Shown piece by piece: positions 9,104 through 17,383 of a stretch of 64,000 bases of DNA. The number at the start of each line of letters is the position of its first letter. Position 1 is the first letter of the stretch. Location: NCBI RefSeq assembly GCF_020923495.1, contig NZ_CP064048.1, positions 1,390,001 to 1,454,000 of the forward strand, in the 5' to 3' direction. Position numbers and translations under genes: made by a program. The DNA comes from Brevibacillus sedimenti (lineage in GTDB: Bacteria > Bacillota > Bacilli > Brevibacillales > Brevibacillaceae). The notes below the pieces were generated by a model that saw only the letters and a program-made list of their open reading frames with translations, was not told the origin of the DNA and searched no databases.

Positions 9104-9490
9104 TCAGAACAGGACGTAAGCGCCGGGGCCGATCAGGGCCACTCCGATTGCCACCGCAATCAGCACCAGGTTGTATTCGTATCCGTTTTGCGTCACCCAG
9201 TAGCCATTGGCGCCGTGAACTTTGACGATTGCCACCAGCATGGTCAGGGCGATCAACAGCGCACCGACCCACGTGCCGACACCGGCGGCAAACAGCAGGC
9301 CGCCCACCAGCTCACCCAGTCCGGCCAACAGCGCCATGGTAACGCCCGGCTTCAATCCGATGGACTCCATCCATCCGCCGGTTCCTTTCAATCCGTGGCC
9401 CCCGAACCAGCCAAACAGTTTTTGGGCGCCGTGCCCCGCAAACGTCAATCCCACGACCAGACGAATGATCAACAAACCAAGATCCATCAT
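9104..9490 (-). CDS. DoxX family membrane protein (MhqP-like)
   Basis: This is a 128-residue membrane protein with four predicted hydrophobic helices and the DoxX signature near the N terminus ([15 protein letters not shown]). Homologues such as B. subtilis YdfP (MhqP) belong to the quinone-detoxification regulon under the MarR-type repressor MhqR, which fits the neighbours here: an azoreductase and an MhqR-like gene. A 16-bp operator-like sequence identical in layout to those before the other two genes lies at 9528-9543. ATG at 9490 is preferred since GGAG is 11 bases upstream; the ATG at 9499 is only 2 bases from that site. The molecular activity of DoxX proteins is poorly defined. Confidence 0.85.
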   Translation of the reverse strand: MMDLGLLIIRLVVGLTFAGHGAQKLFGWFGGHGLKGTGGWMESIGLKPGVTMALLAGLGELVGGLLFAAGVGTWVGALLIALTMLVAIVKVHGANGYWVTQNGYEYNLVLIAVAIGVALIGPGAYVLF

Positions 9491-9527
9491 GATGTTCATC
9501 TCTCCTTCATATATTTTAATTTTAAAT

Positions 9528-9543
9528 ATCTCAAAATCAAGAT
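9528..9543 (-). promoter_or_regulatory. Candidate MhqR-type operator before doxX
   Basis: ATCTCAAAATCAAGAT is an imperfect 16-bp inverted repeat (ATCT...AGAT). It shares its length and outer bases with the sites at 10242-10257 and 10797-10812. Confidence 0.6.
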
Positions 9544-9568
9544 GTTTGTCCGAAAAGGCCGGCGGGCC

Positions 9569-10195
9569 TTAGAAGGTCTCCGCCAGTTTTGCTGCCTTTT
9601 CCAAGCCTTCCTGCACGATCGCTTCGGCTTTGTCCGGGAATTGGTTGTGCCCCTCCACGATCACGGTGGAGATGTCTTTCACTCCGAGGAAGCCGAGGAC
9701 GTTTTGTACAAAGTTTACAGCCATTTCCGCCGCCGCAGCCGGACCTTCGGAGTAGATGCCGCCGCGCGCGTTCAGCAGGGCCACTTTTTTGTTGTTCAGC
9801 AGGCCAACCGGACCTTCCGGGGTGTATTTAAACGTTTTGCCGGCCTGGCACAGGTAATCAATGTAGGTATGCAGCACGGCAGGCACGGTGAAGTTCCACA
9901 GCGGGAAAGCGAACACCACCTTGTCGGCCTCCAGGAACTGATTCAGATACTTGTTCACCAGATCGGCTGCCTTCTGTTCTTCTGCGGTCAGCTCCATGCC
10001 TTGGCCGGATTTGTACATGGCGTTGATTTTCGTCACGTCGTAGTAAGGCAGGTTTTCCGCAAACAGGTCCAGTTCCACTACCTCGTCGTTCGGATGGGAT
10101 TCTTTGTAGCTATCCAGAAACGCGTGGTACAGCTTCACGCTGACGGATTGTTCAATGGGACGGTTGTTGGCTTTCACAAACAGAACTTTGCTCAT
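9569..10195 (-). CDS. azoR: FMN-dependent NADH-azoreductase
   Basis: This is a 208-residue flavodoxin-fold enzyme that reduces azo bonds and quinones with NADH using FMN; in the cell it protects against electrophilic quinones. Motifs are [12 protein letters not shown] at the N terminus, [21 protein letters not shown] in the FMN/active-site region, and [13 protein letters not shown]. The start at 10195 has AAAGGAG 7-8 bases upstream; a longer reading upstream has no such support. The 16-bp palindrome at 10242-10257 is a likely operator for the MarR-type repressor encoded next door. By context it matches the MhqR-controlled azoreductases of Bacillus. Confidence 0.92.
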   Translation of the reverse strand: MSKVLFVKANNRPIEQSVSVKLYHAFLDSYKESHPNDEVVELDLFAENLPYYDVTKINAMYKSGQGMELTAEEQKAADLVNKYLNQFLEADKVVFAFPLWNFTVPAVLHTYIDYLCQAGKTFKYTPEGPVGLLNNKKVALLNARGGIYSEGPAAAAEMAVNFVQNVLGFLGVKDISTVIVEGHNQFPDKAEAIVQEGLEKAAKLAETF

Positions 10196-10240
10196 GCGGT
10201 TTCTCCTTTCATTTTGTAAGTCAATAACCTTTGTTTTGTA

Positions 10241-10258
10241 AATCTTGATTTCAAGATT
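10241..10258 (-). promoter_or_regulatory. Candidate MhqR-type operator before azoR
   Basis: AATCTTGATTTCAAGATT has perfect 8-bp arms around a TT centre and lies 46 bases upstream of the azoR start codon. It shares the ATCT-N8-AGAT layout with the two other cluster sites. Confidence 0.7.
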
Positions 10259-10314
10259 ATTATCTCTCCGCTGTTTTGTCAAGGTCTTTATTGGCTGCGG
10301 GCAGCAGGCATTTT

Positions 10315-10761
10315 CTAAAATCGTTCCTGCGCGGCCCTCCCCAGCTTTTTCAGCAGCGCGATCGCCTGCTGTTTTTCCTCGGCGGTAAGGCCGCTCACAG
10401 CCTTTTCGATCGCTTCCTTGTGGGACGGAAAAATATCAGCCAAAAACTGTTTGCCCTGGTCGGTCAGCTCCGCGTAAATGACGCGCCGATCCTCTGCACA
10501 GGGCTTGCGTACCAGCAGCTTCTTTTTTTCTAGTTTATCCACAACGTAGGTAATGTTTCCGCTGGAGATCAGGATTTTTTCGCCGATTTGCTGCAACGGT
10601 TGGGGGCCTTTATGAAACAGGACTTCCAGGACGCCAAATTCTGTCGGGTTCAATCCATGGCGGCGGATGTCGCGGTTGACATGGGCCGTGACCCAGTTGT
10701 AGGAACGGGACAGCGCAATCAGGAGCTCAAGTGACTCGTTTCGCTGCTGCGTATCTGTCAT
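10315..10761 (-). CDS. mhqR: MarR family repressor, MhqR-like
   Basis: This is a 148-residue winged-helix repressor. The central segment ([20 protein letters not shown], then [19 protein letters not shown]) closely resembles B. subtilis MhqR (YkvE) as I recall it, which senses quinones and diamide and represses azoreductases, dioxygenases and DoxX proteins. Residues 30-115 form the HTH and wing ([20 protein letters not shown]). The only cysteine is in KPCAED, in the wing, so thiol sensing by it is possible but unproven. A palindrome at 10796-10813 suggests autoregulation, and the azoR and DoxX genes each have the same site. The symbol is given on similarity and context, not on an alignment. 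Confidence 0.85.
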   Translation of the reverse strand: MTDTQQRNESLELLIALSRSYNWVTAHVNRDIRRHGLNPTEFGVLEVLFHKGPQPLQQIGEKILISSGNITYVVDKLEKKKLLVRKPCAEDRRVIYAELTDQGKQFLADIFPSHKEAIEKAVSGLTAEEKQQAIALLKKLGRAAQERF

Positions 10762-10795
10762 AAAGGATGGCCCTCCTTTTTGTTTTGATGTTTAA

Positions 10796-10813
10796 TATCT
10801 CTAATTTGAGATA
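10796..10813 (-). promoter_or_regulatory. Candidate autoregulatory MhqR-type operator
   Basis: TATCTCTAATTTGAGATA has perfect 6-bp arms and lies about 35 bases upstream of the repressor start codon. It shares the ATCT-N8-AGAT framework with the azoR and doxX sites. Confidence 0.7.
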
Positions 10814-10931
10814 ATGGTACACGAGAGGGATTGTCTTGTCAATTAGCCGAGCTGACAGGGGATAGCGGCATGAAAGGCGACACCCCCTGGTGCTTGCGAT
10901 GCGAGCGGGCAGAGGGTGCCGGCAGTACGGC

Positions 10932-11087
10932 CTAGTATTCCACTTTGGTGACTTCCTCCAGCGGGCCCAGCGGATTTTCCTTTGCTTCCCGCAGTTCTTT
11001 ATCCCGCAGTTTTTCGTGGCTTTCGTCGGACAGGTCAAAGAAAAAATACTCGTCTTCGTGATTTTGCTTTTCTCGTTGATCAGCCAA
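10932..11087 (-). CDS. Possible small charged protein
   Basis: This is a candidate 51-residue ORF starting at TTG 11087, with GGTGGGA 6 bases upstream. It is rich in Glu, Lys and Asp with one aromatic patch (YFFFDL) and ends in a run of charged residues. It occupies part of the 580-base gap between the repressor gene and psuK. Longer in-frame readings exist up to 11264 but have no clear ribosome binding site and enter the psuK leader. I do not recognise the family. It could be spurious. Confidence 0.35.
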   Translation of the reverse strand: MADQREKQNHEDEYFFFDLSDESHEKLRDKELREAKENPLGPLEEVTKVEY

Positions 11088-11263
11088 TTGAGATCCCACC
11101 TGTTTTTCGCTTAGTGTGCGCGAAACAGGGCGGCTCATGCAGCTTGTCTCGGTATACCTGTCCCATGCCGGGCGCAATCCCGATGTGCGCCGAAGATTGG
11201 TTGCGGGGCGGCAGGCGCGTTTCTTGTCTGGGGAAAGGGGCGTGTGTTTTTTCTTTTCAAACA

Positions 11264-11307
11264 TTTGTTTATGTGATAAACTTTTGTTTAGAAAGAGAAT
11301 GTGATAA
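11264..11307 (+). promoter_or_regulatory. Repeat-rich psuK leader, possible operator
   Basis: TTTGTTTA occurs at 11264 and 11283, ATGTGATAA at 11271 and 11299, and GTTTATGTGATAAAC (5-bp arms) at 11267-11281. They lie just before psuK, whose product carries a DNA-binding domain, so autoregulation is conceivable. Confidence 0.35.
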
Positions 11308-11344
11308 GAAACAGGGAATGATGTCGGAAGAAAGGAGGAGGGGC

Positions 11345-12445
11345 GTGGACAAGGAACAGCTCATCCTGCGCTACATTCGTGAAAATCCGTTTATCAGCCA
11401 GCAGGAGCTGGCCGACAAGATCGGCATTTCCCGCTCGGCGGTGGCCGGGTACGTCGCCCAGCTCACCAAACGGGGCGAGATCAAGGGACGTGCCTATGTG
11501 CTGCGCGACGAAGGGCGGATCGTCTGCATCGGCGGAGCCAACCTGGACCGGAAGGCGCGCGGGAAGCAAAAAGTGCGGCTGCATTCGTCCAATCCGGTGG
11601 CCATCACCGAGTCGTGCGGTGGTGTTGCGCGCAACATCGCCGAAAACCTGGGGCGGCTGGGCACAAGCGTCACGCTGATCAGCTGCGTCGGTGAAGACAA
11701 AGAGGGCGAATGGATTTTGCAGGAGACGAAAAGACACGGCGTGGACGTCAGCCAGGTATGGCGGCTGCCGGCCCAACGCACGGGCACCTACACCGCGCTT
11801 CTGGACATCGACGGGGAGATGGTGGTCTCGCTGGCCAACATGGACATCTACGACGCGCTTACCCCGGAGATGTTTGCAGACAAGTGGTCCCATATCGCGG
11901 CAGCGCGGGCCGTTTTTCTCGATACCAATCTGCCGGCGGATTGCCTGGCGTACATCATCCAGCGCTGCAAACAGGAAAACATCCCGCTGTATATCGATCC
12001 GGTCTCTTCCGCGAAAGCGAAGAAACTGCCGGAGAGACTGGACGGCGTGGACGCGATCCTGCCCAATCGGGAAGAGGCGGAACTGCTGGCCGGCATGTCA
12101 ATCACGTCGATCGAGGAGTGCGCCGAGGCGTGCCGTCAGATCCGGGAGCGGGGCGTCAAGCGGGTGGTCGTCACGCTGGGCGAGCAAGGCGTGTACTATC
12201 AATCGGCGGAGCAGGCGGAGCACCTGGCCCCGTATCCGACAGAGGTGGTGGATGTCACCGGCGCGGGCGACGCATTTGCCTCCGGACTTTTATACGGCAT
12301 CGTCAACAATGAACCATTCGGACAAGCCTGCCGCCTCGGATTGGCCGCATCCGCCCTGACCCTGCAGACGGAGCAGTCGGTCTCGCCGCTGCTGCAGCCG
12401 GAACAGCTCGCACAAACAGTAAGCCAGTATGAAAAGGAGCGATAA
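11345..12445 (+). CDS. psuK: Pseudouridine kinase with N-terminal HTH
   Basis: This is a 366-residue PfkB-family kinase that phosphorylates pseudouridine to pseudouridine 5'-phosphate. Residues 1-60 form a winged HTH (FISQQELADKIGISRSAVAG) as in E. coli YeiC. The kinase domain follows with CIGGANLDRK at its start, ESCGGVARNIAENLGRLG, and the C-terminal active-site motif DVTGAGDAFASGL containing the catalytic Asp of GAGD. The GTG start at 11345 has AGGAGG 6 bases upstream; earlier ATGs in the same frame are not supported. It is followed 3 bases later by psuG, so kinase and glycosidase form an operon that breaks pseudouridine into uracil and ribose 5-phosphate. Confidence 0.92.
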   Translation: MDKEQLILRYIRENPFISQQELADKIGISRSAVAGYVAQLTKRGEIKGRAYVLRDEGRIVCIGGANLDRKARGKQKVRLHSSNPVAITESCGGVARNIAENLGRLGTSVTLISCVGEDKEGEWILQETKRHGVDVSQVWRLPAQRTGTYTALLDIDGEMVVSLANMDIYDALTPEMFADKWSHIAAARAVFLDTNLPADCLAYIIQRCKQENIPLYIDPVSSAKAKKLPERLDGVDAILPNREEAELLAGMSITSIEECAEACRQIRERGVKRVVVTLGEQGVYYQSAEQAEHLAPYPTEVVDVTGAGDAFASGLLYGIVNNEPFGQACRLGLAASALTLQTEQSVSPLLQPEQLAQTVSQYEKER

Positions 12446-12448
12446 TCC

Positions 12449-13366
12449 ATGAAACAATATCTCACCTGCACGGAAGAAGTGCGTCACGCGCTGGAGAACA
12501 ACCAGCCGGTCGTGGCGCTGGAGACGACGATCATCTCACACGGCATGCCGTACCCGCAAAACATCGAAATGGCCAAAGAAGTGGAGCGCATCATCCGCGA
12601 CAACGGCGCCGTGCCGGCCACCATCGGGATCATGAACGGAAAAATCAAGATCGGGCTGACCGAGGCCGAACTGGAGGAATTTGCCACCAACAAATCGGTG
12701 GAAAAAGTAAGCCGCCGCGACTTTCCGTACATTCTGGAGAGCGGCAAAATCGGCGCCACCACTGTAGCCGCCACGATGATCGCCGCGCAGTTGGCCGGCA
12801 TCCGCGTGTTTGCCACCGGCGGCATCGGCGGGGTGCACCGCGAAGGGGAGATCACCTGGGACGTGTCCGCTGACCTGACCGAACTGGCCCAAACCAACGT
12901 GGCCGTCGTCTGCGCCGGAGCCAAGTCGATTCTCGACCTGGGCCGCACGCTGGAATACCTGGAGACGCAAGGTGTGCCGGTGGTCGGCTACCGCACGGTT
13001 GAGTTCCCGTCCTTCTTTGCCCGCGAGAGCGGCTTTGGTGTCGATTTCCGCCTGGACACGCCGGAGGAAGTGGCGACGCTGATGGACACCAAGTGGCAGT
13101 TGGGACTGAACGGCGGTCTGGTCATCGCCAATCCGGTGCCGGAAGCGGACGCGCTGAATCACCGCGAGATCGAAGCCGTTATCCAGCAAGCGCTGGCGGA
13201 AGCCAAGGAAAAGGGCATCACCGGAAAGCAAGTGACACCATTCCTGCTCGACCGGGTCAAACAGTTGACGGCCGGCAAGAGCCTGCAGACCAACATCGCT
13301 CTGGTGAAACACAACGCGGAAGTAGCGGCGAAGATTGCCGTCGCCTATCACGCCAAGAAAAACTGA
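12449..13366 (+). CDS. psuG: Pseudouridine-5'-phosphate glycosidase
   Basis: This is a 305-residue enzyme that cleaves the C-C glycosidic bond of pseudouridine 5'-phosphate, giving uracil and ribose 5-phosphate. Signatures are [16 protein letters not shown] near residue 24, [12 protein letters not shown] near 123-134, and the predicted Schiff-base Lys159 in [15 protein letters not shown]. Length and motifs match E. coli YeiN. It starts 3 bases after psuK, with AAGGAGCG as ribosome binding site, and is followed by a strong terminator. No dedicated pseudouridine transporter lies in the window. Confidence 0.95.
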   Translation: MKQYLTCTEEVRHALENNQPVVALETTIISHGMPYPQNIEMAKEVERIIRDNGAVPATIGIMNGKIKIGLTEAELEEFATNKSVEKVSRRDFPYILESGKIGATTVAATMIAAQLAGIRVFATGGIGGVHREGEITWDVSADLTELAQTNVAVVCAGAKSILDLGRTLEYLETQGVPVVGYRTVEFPSFFARESGFGVDFRLDTPEEVATLMDTKWQLGLNGGLVIANPVPEADALNHREIEAVIQQALAEAKEKGITGKQVTPFLLDRVKQLTAGKSLQTNIALVKHNAEVAAKIAVAYHAKKN

Positions 13367-13397
13367 AACGGCACGCAATAACAGCGGCCGCCATTGT

Positions 13398-13429
13398 GCG
13401 CTGTCCAAAAACGGACGGCGCCTTTTTTT
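13398..13429 (+). terminator. Rho-independent terminator of psuKG
   Basis: The stem GCGCTGTCC / GGACGGCGC, with one wobble, is followed by seven T residues. Confidence 0.85.
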
Positions 13430-13453
13430 GGCAGAAGATGTTAGCGCAAGTGC

Positions 13454-13483
13454 TTGATATACCCACCCGGGGTATTATATAAT
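13454..13483 (+). promoter_or_regulatory. copA promoter with CsoR-like box in the spacer
   Basis: TTGATA (13454-13459) and TATAAT (13478-13483) are 18 bp apart. The GC-rich inverted repeat TACCCACCCGGGGTA (13460-13474) fills the space between them. This matches the known pattern of CsoR operators (TACCC...GGGTA), so repressor bound here would block RNA polymerase until Cu(I) releases it. No csoR gene lies in the window. Confidence 0.75.
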
Positions 13484-13529
13484 GGGCATGTAATAAACAG
13501 GAGCCTTGGAGGGAATACTACCAAAAATA

Positions 13530-13544
13530 TACCCCTCATGGGTA
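13530..13544 (+). promoter_or_regulatory. Second CsoR-like inverted repeat in the copA leader
   Basis: TACCCCTCATGGGTA repeats the TACCC...GGGTA pattern in the transcribed leader, 70 bp downstream of the first box (start to start). Confidence 0.55.
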
Positions 13545-13566
13545 TCTTGATGCGGAGGAAGACGCG

Positions 13567-15819
13567 ATGAGCGCGAAAATAAAAGAAGCGACGGTTTCGA
13601 TTTCCGGCATGACCTGCGCGGCATGCGCGGCCCGGATCGAAAAGGGGCTGCACAAATTGCCCGGGGTGCTGGAGGCAAACGTCAACCTGGCCATGGAGAC
13701 AGCCACCGTGGAATACGACGCGGGGCAGGTCGGCGTGGACGACCTGATCCGTCAGGTGGAAAAGCTGGGGTATCAAGCGGCTGCCAAGGACGATCAGACT
13801 GATGCGGAGATGGTTGACCGCCGGGCGGAGGAAATCGACCGGCAAACCGGGAAGTTTCTCTTTTCCCTGATCCTCTCCCTCCCCCTTTTGTGGGCGATGG
13901 TCAGCCATTTTTCCTTCACTTCGTTCATCTGGCTGCCGGAGATGTTCATGAATCCGTGGGTGCAGTTGGCGCTGGCGACGCCGGTGCAGTTCATCGTCGG
14001 CCGGCAGTTTTACGTCGGCGCCTACAAGGCACTGCGCAACGGCAGCGCCAACATGGATGTGCTGGTCGCCTTGGGCACATCGGCCGCCTACTTTTACAGT
14101 CTCTACCTGGCGGTTCGCTCCATCGGGTCGGGGGCGCACATGACGGAGCTCTATTTTGAGACGAGCGCCGTGCTGATTACGCTGATTCTGCTCGGCAAGC
14201 TGTTTGAGGCAAAGGCCAAGGGGCGTTCGTCACAGGCGATTCGCAAGCTGATGGGTCTGAGAGCGAAGACGGCCGTGGTGGTCCGTAACGGCGAGGAGCT
14301 GACGATTCCGGTGGAAGACGTGCGTCCGGGCGACATCATCCACGTGAAGCCGGGGGAAAAGGTGCCTGTTGACGGCATCGTGCTGGAGGGACAATCGGCG
14401 GTCGATGAATCGATGCTGACCGGTGAAAGCGTTCCTGTCGACAAGGCGGCGGGCGACGAGGTCATCGGCGCCACGCTGAACAAACACGGTTTTCTCAAAG
14501 TGCGGGCGACCAAAGTGGGCAAGGAGACAGCCTTGGCCCAGATCATCCGGGTCGTGGAAGAGGCGCAGGGCTCCAAAGCGCCCATTCAGCGGCTGGCTGA
14601 CAGCATTTCCGGCATCTTCGTGCCGGTCGTCGTCGGCATCGCGCTCGTTACCTTTGCCGTCTGGTACCTGCTGGTGACGCCGGGGGACTTCGCCTCCGCG
14701 CTGGAGAAAGGCATCGCCGTGCTGGTGATCGCCTGCCCGTGCGCGTTGGGGCTGGCGACGCCCACCTCGATCATGGCCGGATCGGGCAGAGCCGCTGAAC
14801 TGGGGATTTTGTTCAAGGGCGGTGAACACCTGGAGACGGCCCACAAGCTGGATGTGATCGTGCTGGACAAAACGGGCACGGTGACGAAAGGGGAGCCGGC
14901 GCTGACTGACGTGCTGGCCTACGGGATGGAGGAAGCGGAGCTGCTGGCGCTGGTGGGAGCGGCGGAGAAACACTCCGAGCATCCGCTGGCTCAGGCGATC
15001 GTCAAGGGAGTTGTCGACAGGGGCGTCACGCTGAGCGGAGCCGCCGACACGTTTGAGGCGGTTCCCGGGTTTGGCATCCGCGCCGCAGTAGACGGCAGGG
15101 AGGTGCTGGTAGGGACGCGACGTCTCCTGGACAGGCATCAGATCCCGTTTGACCAGGTGGCGGAGGCAATGGCACGGCTCGAGCAGGAGGGCAAAACGGC
15201 AATGCTGGTGGCCGTGGACGGCCGGCTGGCCGGGCTGGTGGCGGTGGCCGATACGATCAAGCCGACGTCCCGCGAGGCGGTGCAGCGCTTGAAGGCGATG
15301 GGACTGGAGGTCGTCATGATCACCGGCGACAATCGGCAGACGGCGGAGGCGATCGCCCGCCAGACGGGAATCGATCGGGTGATCGCGGAAGTGCTGCCGG
15401 AAGGAAAGGCGGACGAAGTGAAAAAGCTGCAGCAGCAGGGCCGCAGGGTAGCGATGGTGGGCGACGGGATCAATGACGCGCCCGCACTGGCCACCGCCGA
15501 CATTGGGATGGCGATCGGCACCGGAACGGACGTGGCCATGGAGGCGGCAGACATTACCCTGATGCGCGGCGATCTAAACGGCGTAGCCGACGCGATCCTG
15601 ATGAGCCGCAAAACCATCCGCAACATCAAGCAGAACCTGTTCTGGGCCTTTGCCTACAACACGCTGGGCATCCCTGTGGCGGCGCTGGGCTTCCTCGCGC
15701 CCTGGCTGGCCGGAGCGGCGATGGCCTTCAGCTCGGTGTCGGTCGTGCTGAACGCCCTGCGCCTGCAGCGCGTCAAACTGGAACCTGGAATCACAAGAAA
15801 CGAAGGGGCGATGAGATGA
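13567..15819 (+). CDS. copA: Copper-exporting P1B-type ATPase
   Basis: This is a 750-residue Cu(I) export ATPase of the plasma membrane. It has a single N-terminal heavy-metal-associated domain ([14 protein letters not shown], Cys17 and Cys20), about eight transmembrane segments, the intramembrane CPC motif ([14 protein letters not shown]), the phosphorylated Asp of DKTGTVTKG, the HP motif [10 protein letters not shown], and the hinge motifs TGDNRQTA and [10 protein letters not shown]. Many Bacillus CopA proteins carry two N-terminal HMA domains; this one has one. The ATG has GGAGGA upstream. It overlaps by 4 bases a small membrane ORF and is followed by copZ, giving a copper-export operon probably controlled by CsoR. 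Confidence 0.95.
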   Translation: MSAKIKEATVSISGMTCAACAARIEKGLHKLPGVLEANVNLAMETATVEYDAGQVGVDDLIRQVEKLGYQAAAKDDQTDAEMVDRRAEEIDRQTGKFLFSLILSLPLLWAMVSHFSFTSFIWLPEMFMNPWVQLALATPVQFIVGRQFYVGAYKALRNGSANMDVLVALGTSAAYFYSLYLAVRSIGSGAHMTELYFETSAVLITLILLGKLFEAKAKGRSSQAIRKLMGLRAKTAVVVRNGEELTIPVEDVRPGDIIHVKPGEKVPVDGIVLEGQSAVDESMLTGESVPVDKAAGDEVIGATLNKHGFLKVRATKVGKETALAQIIRVVEEAQGSKAPIQRLADSISGIFVPVVVGIALVTFAVWYLLVTPGDFASALEKGIAVLVIACPCALGLATPTSIMAGSGRAAELGILFKGGEHLETAHKLDVIVLDKTGTVTKGEPALTDVLAYGMEEAELLALVGAAEKHSEHPLAQAIVKGVVDRGVTLSGAADTFEAVPGFGIRAAVDGREVLVGTRRLLDRHQIPFDQVAEAMARLEQEGKTAMLVAVDGRLAGLVAVADTIKPTSREAVQRLKAMGLEVVMITGDNRQTAEAIARQTGIDRVIAEVLPEGKADEVKKLQQQGRRVAMVGDGINDAPALATADIGMAIGTGTDVAMEAADITLMRGDLNGVADAILMSRKTIRNIKQNLFWAFAYNTLGIPVAALGFLAPWLAGAAMAFSSVSVVLNALRLQRVKLEPGITRNEGAMR

Positions 15820-15977
15820 GCCGCACAGCTGCATGGGCGCTTTCCGGCGTCGTGTACCTTTTACTCGTCATCGGCGGCTACCTGCTGTACGAAGCGGTTG
15901 CAACTCCAGGAGAAGCTCCGCATCAGCAGCAGGAGAACCACTCCCTGAATCAGCCGGCCGTCCTTGCCGCGCAGTAA
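15816..15977 (+). CDS. Small single-span membrane protein between copA and copZ
   Basis: This is a 53-residue ORF whose ATG overlaps the copA stop (ATGA), with AGGGG a few bases upstream. Residues 6-28 ([20 protein letters not shown]) form one transmembrane helix. The tail holds His and Gln residues (APHQQQENH) that could contact metal, but no known copper motif is visible. The tight overlap and conserved operon position argue that it is translated. I do not recognise a named family; a helper of copper export or a CopA-associated micropeptide are guesses. Confidence 0.65.
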   Translation: MSRTAAWALSGVVYLLLVIGGYLLYEAVATPGEAPHQQQENHSLNQPAVLAAQ

Positions 15978-16168
15978 GCCGCAGCTAAGACCGGCCAGCG
16001 GCGGCGGATCATACCGCCTCACAGTCAGCCGGTTAAACGCAATCGCGGCTCGTAGGTCTGCGGCCCGACCGGCAATCACCAGCCCGCCTGCATCCGGTCC
16101 CGTGAAATGCAGAGGCGGCGGCAGGCGGACAGAAAGCATACAGAAAACAGGAAAAAGGAGCGATCATC

Positions 16169-16369
16169 ATGCAAAACGTAACGCTGCGCGTGGAAGGAAT
16201 GTCGTGCAATCACTGCGTCAACGCGATTGAAAAGGCACTGAAGGAATTGGGCGCATCCGGAAAAGTGGATCTGGCCGCCAAAACGGTGGAGGTCAGCTAT
16301 GACGAGAACGCCCTGACGTTGGAGGCGATCAAGGAAGCGATCGAAGACCAGGGATACGATGTAGTCTGA
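16169..16369 (+). CDS. copZ: Copper chaperone CopZ
   Basis: This is a 66-residue single heavy-metal-associated domain protein. The Cu(I)-binding motif GMSCNHC sits near residues 10-16 in the usual beta-alpha-beta-beta-alpha-beta arrangement. It carries Cu(I) in the cytoplasm to CopA and to the CsoR repressor. AAAAAGGAG lies upstream. It follows copA and the small membrane ORF with a 190-base gap in which I see no further gene or clear terminator. Confidence 0.93.
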   Translation: MQNVTLRVEGMSCNHCVNAIEKALKELGASGKVDLAAKTVEVSYDENALTLEAIKEAIEDQGYDVV

Positions 16370-16467
16370 CACCTGGCGGCAGTGCCCCTCGGCTGGCGAA
16401 CACGATCCGGGATGGGAAAATCAGGCTATGATAAAATGGAAGCAGCTTGATTTAAGGAGGGAGCGCG

Positions 16468-17346
16468 GTGAATGTAACGATAACAGGCATTCCCATCTAC
16501 TCCGGCGCCTATGTCTCCGGTACGGAACTGGCGCCAGCCGCTTTGCGGGCGGCGGGTTTGATGACCGTTCTGCAGGAGCAGGGTATACCGGCAACCGACC
16601 GGGGAGATCTCGTCCTTCCCGCTTATCTGCCGCGGCACAACGTTCCGCCTGTTCGCAACTGGCCGGCGCCGCGCATGGTCTGGGACCTGCTGCGCGAAGA
16701 GGCGCGCGGCTGCTTTGGCCGCGACCAATTTTCCCTGTTTCTCGGCGGCGACTGCAGCGTGATCGTCGGGACGGCGCAAGCGTTTCGCGACGTCTATGGA
16801 GACAAGGCGTACCTCCTGGTGCTGGATGGCCACGTTGACGCGAGGGTGCCCTCAGCCTCCCGCTGTGTCGGAGCAGCTGGCATGGGCCTGTGGTTTTTGC
16901 TGCAGGGCGGCGGCGTCTGGATCGAGGAGACCGGATGGACAGCGGACCGCATCGCCGTATTGGGGTGCCAGCAGATGCCGGACGAGACCTTAGGAGTAGA
17001 GATCGTCACGCTTGATCAGTTGTGTGAACGGGGACCGGGCCCGCTGGCAGCCGACGTCTTGCAGGCGATCCCTTCTGATGCGCATATCCTCGTCCACTTT
17101 GACGTCGACGTGATGCACAAGGAGGCAATGGCAGCCGCCTATTCACCGAGCGAAACCGGCCTGTCGCTGGCGCAGACGGAGGAACTGCTGAGCACTGTGC
17201 TGGCCGATCCGCGCGTCGTCGGGGTAAATGTGACGGAATTTTCTGCATTGCGGGACGTGACAGGTGAGCAGGCCAGCCGACTGGTTCGGCTGCTTGGCCG
17301 CGCACTGGCTGCTCGCAAAACCCCCTCTGGATCTGATACGATATAA
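16468..17346 (+). CDS. Arginase/agmatinase-like ureohydrolase with variant metal site
   Basis: This is a 292-residue protein of the ureohydrolase superfamily (arginase, agmatinase, formimidoylglutamase). The three metal motifs are present but altered. GGDHS reads GGDCS near residue 92, the Asp-x-His-x-Asp motif reads DGHVD, and the last motif reads HFDVDVMHKE, keeping both Asp residues but not the usual DP. A Glu late in the chain (VTEFSALRD) matches the usual C-terminal acidic position. Losing one His metal ligand to Cys suggests different metal content or substrate, so I do not call it arginase. The GTG start has AAGGAGGG upstream. It stands alone between copZ and a Spo0M-like gene. Confidence 0.75.
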   Translation: MNVTITGIPIYSGAYVSGTELAPAALRAAGLMTVLQEQGIPATDRGDLVLPAYLPRHNVPPVRNWPAPRMVWDLLREEARGCFGRDQFSLFLGGDCSVIVGTAQAFRDVYGDKAYLLVLDGHVDARVPSASRCVGAAGMGLWFLLQGGGVWIEETGWTADRIAVLGCQQMPDETLGVEIVTLDQLCERGPGPLAADVLQAIPSDAHILVHFDVDVMHKEAMAAAYSPSETGLSLAQTEELLSTVLADPRVVGVNVTEFSALRDVTGEQASRLVRLLGRALAARKTPSGSDTI

Positions 17347-17383
17347 ATATAAACTGTTGCTTATATAAAAGGGGGAAAGGGTC

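Noticed and set aside
11138..11264. N-terminal extension of the small ORF at 10932 up to 11264
   Set aside because: It lacks a ribosome binding site, is Arg/Pro-rich and enters the psuK promoter region; a TTG at 11087 is better supported.
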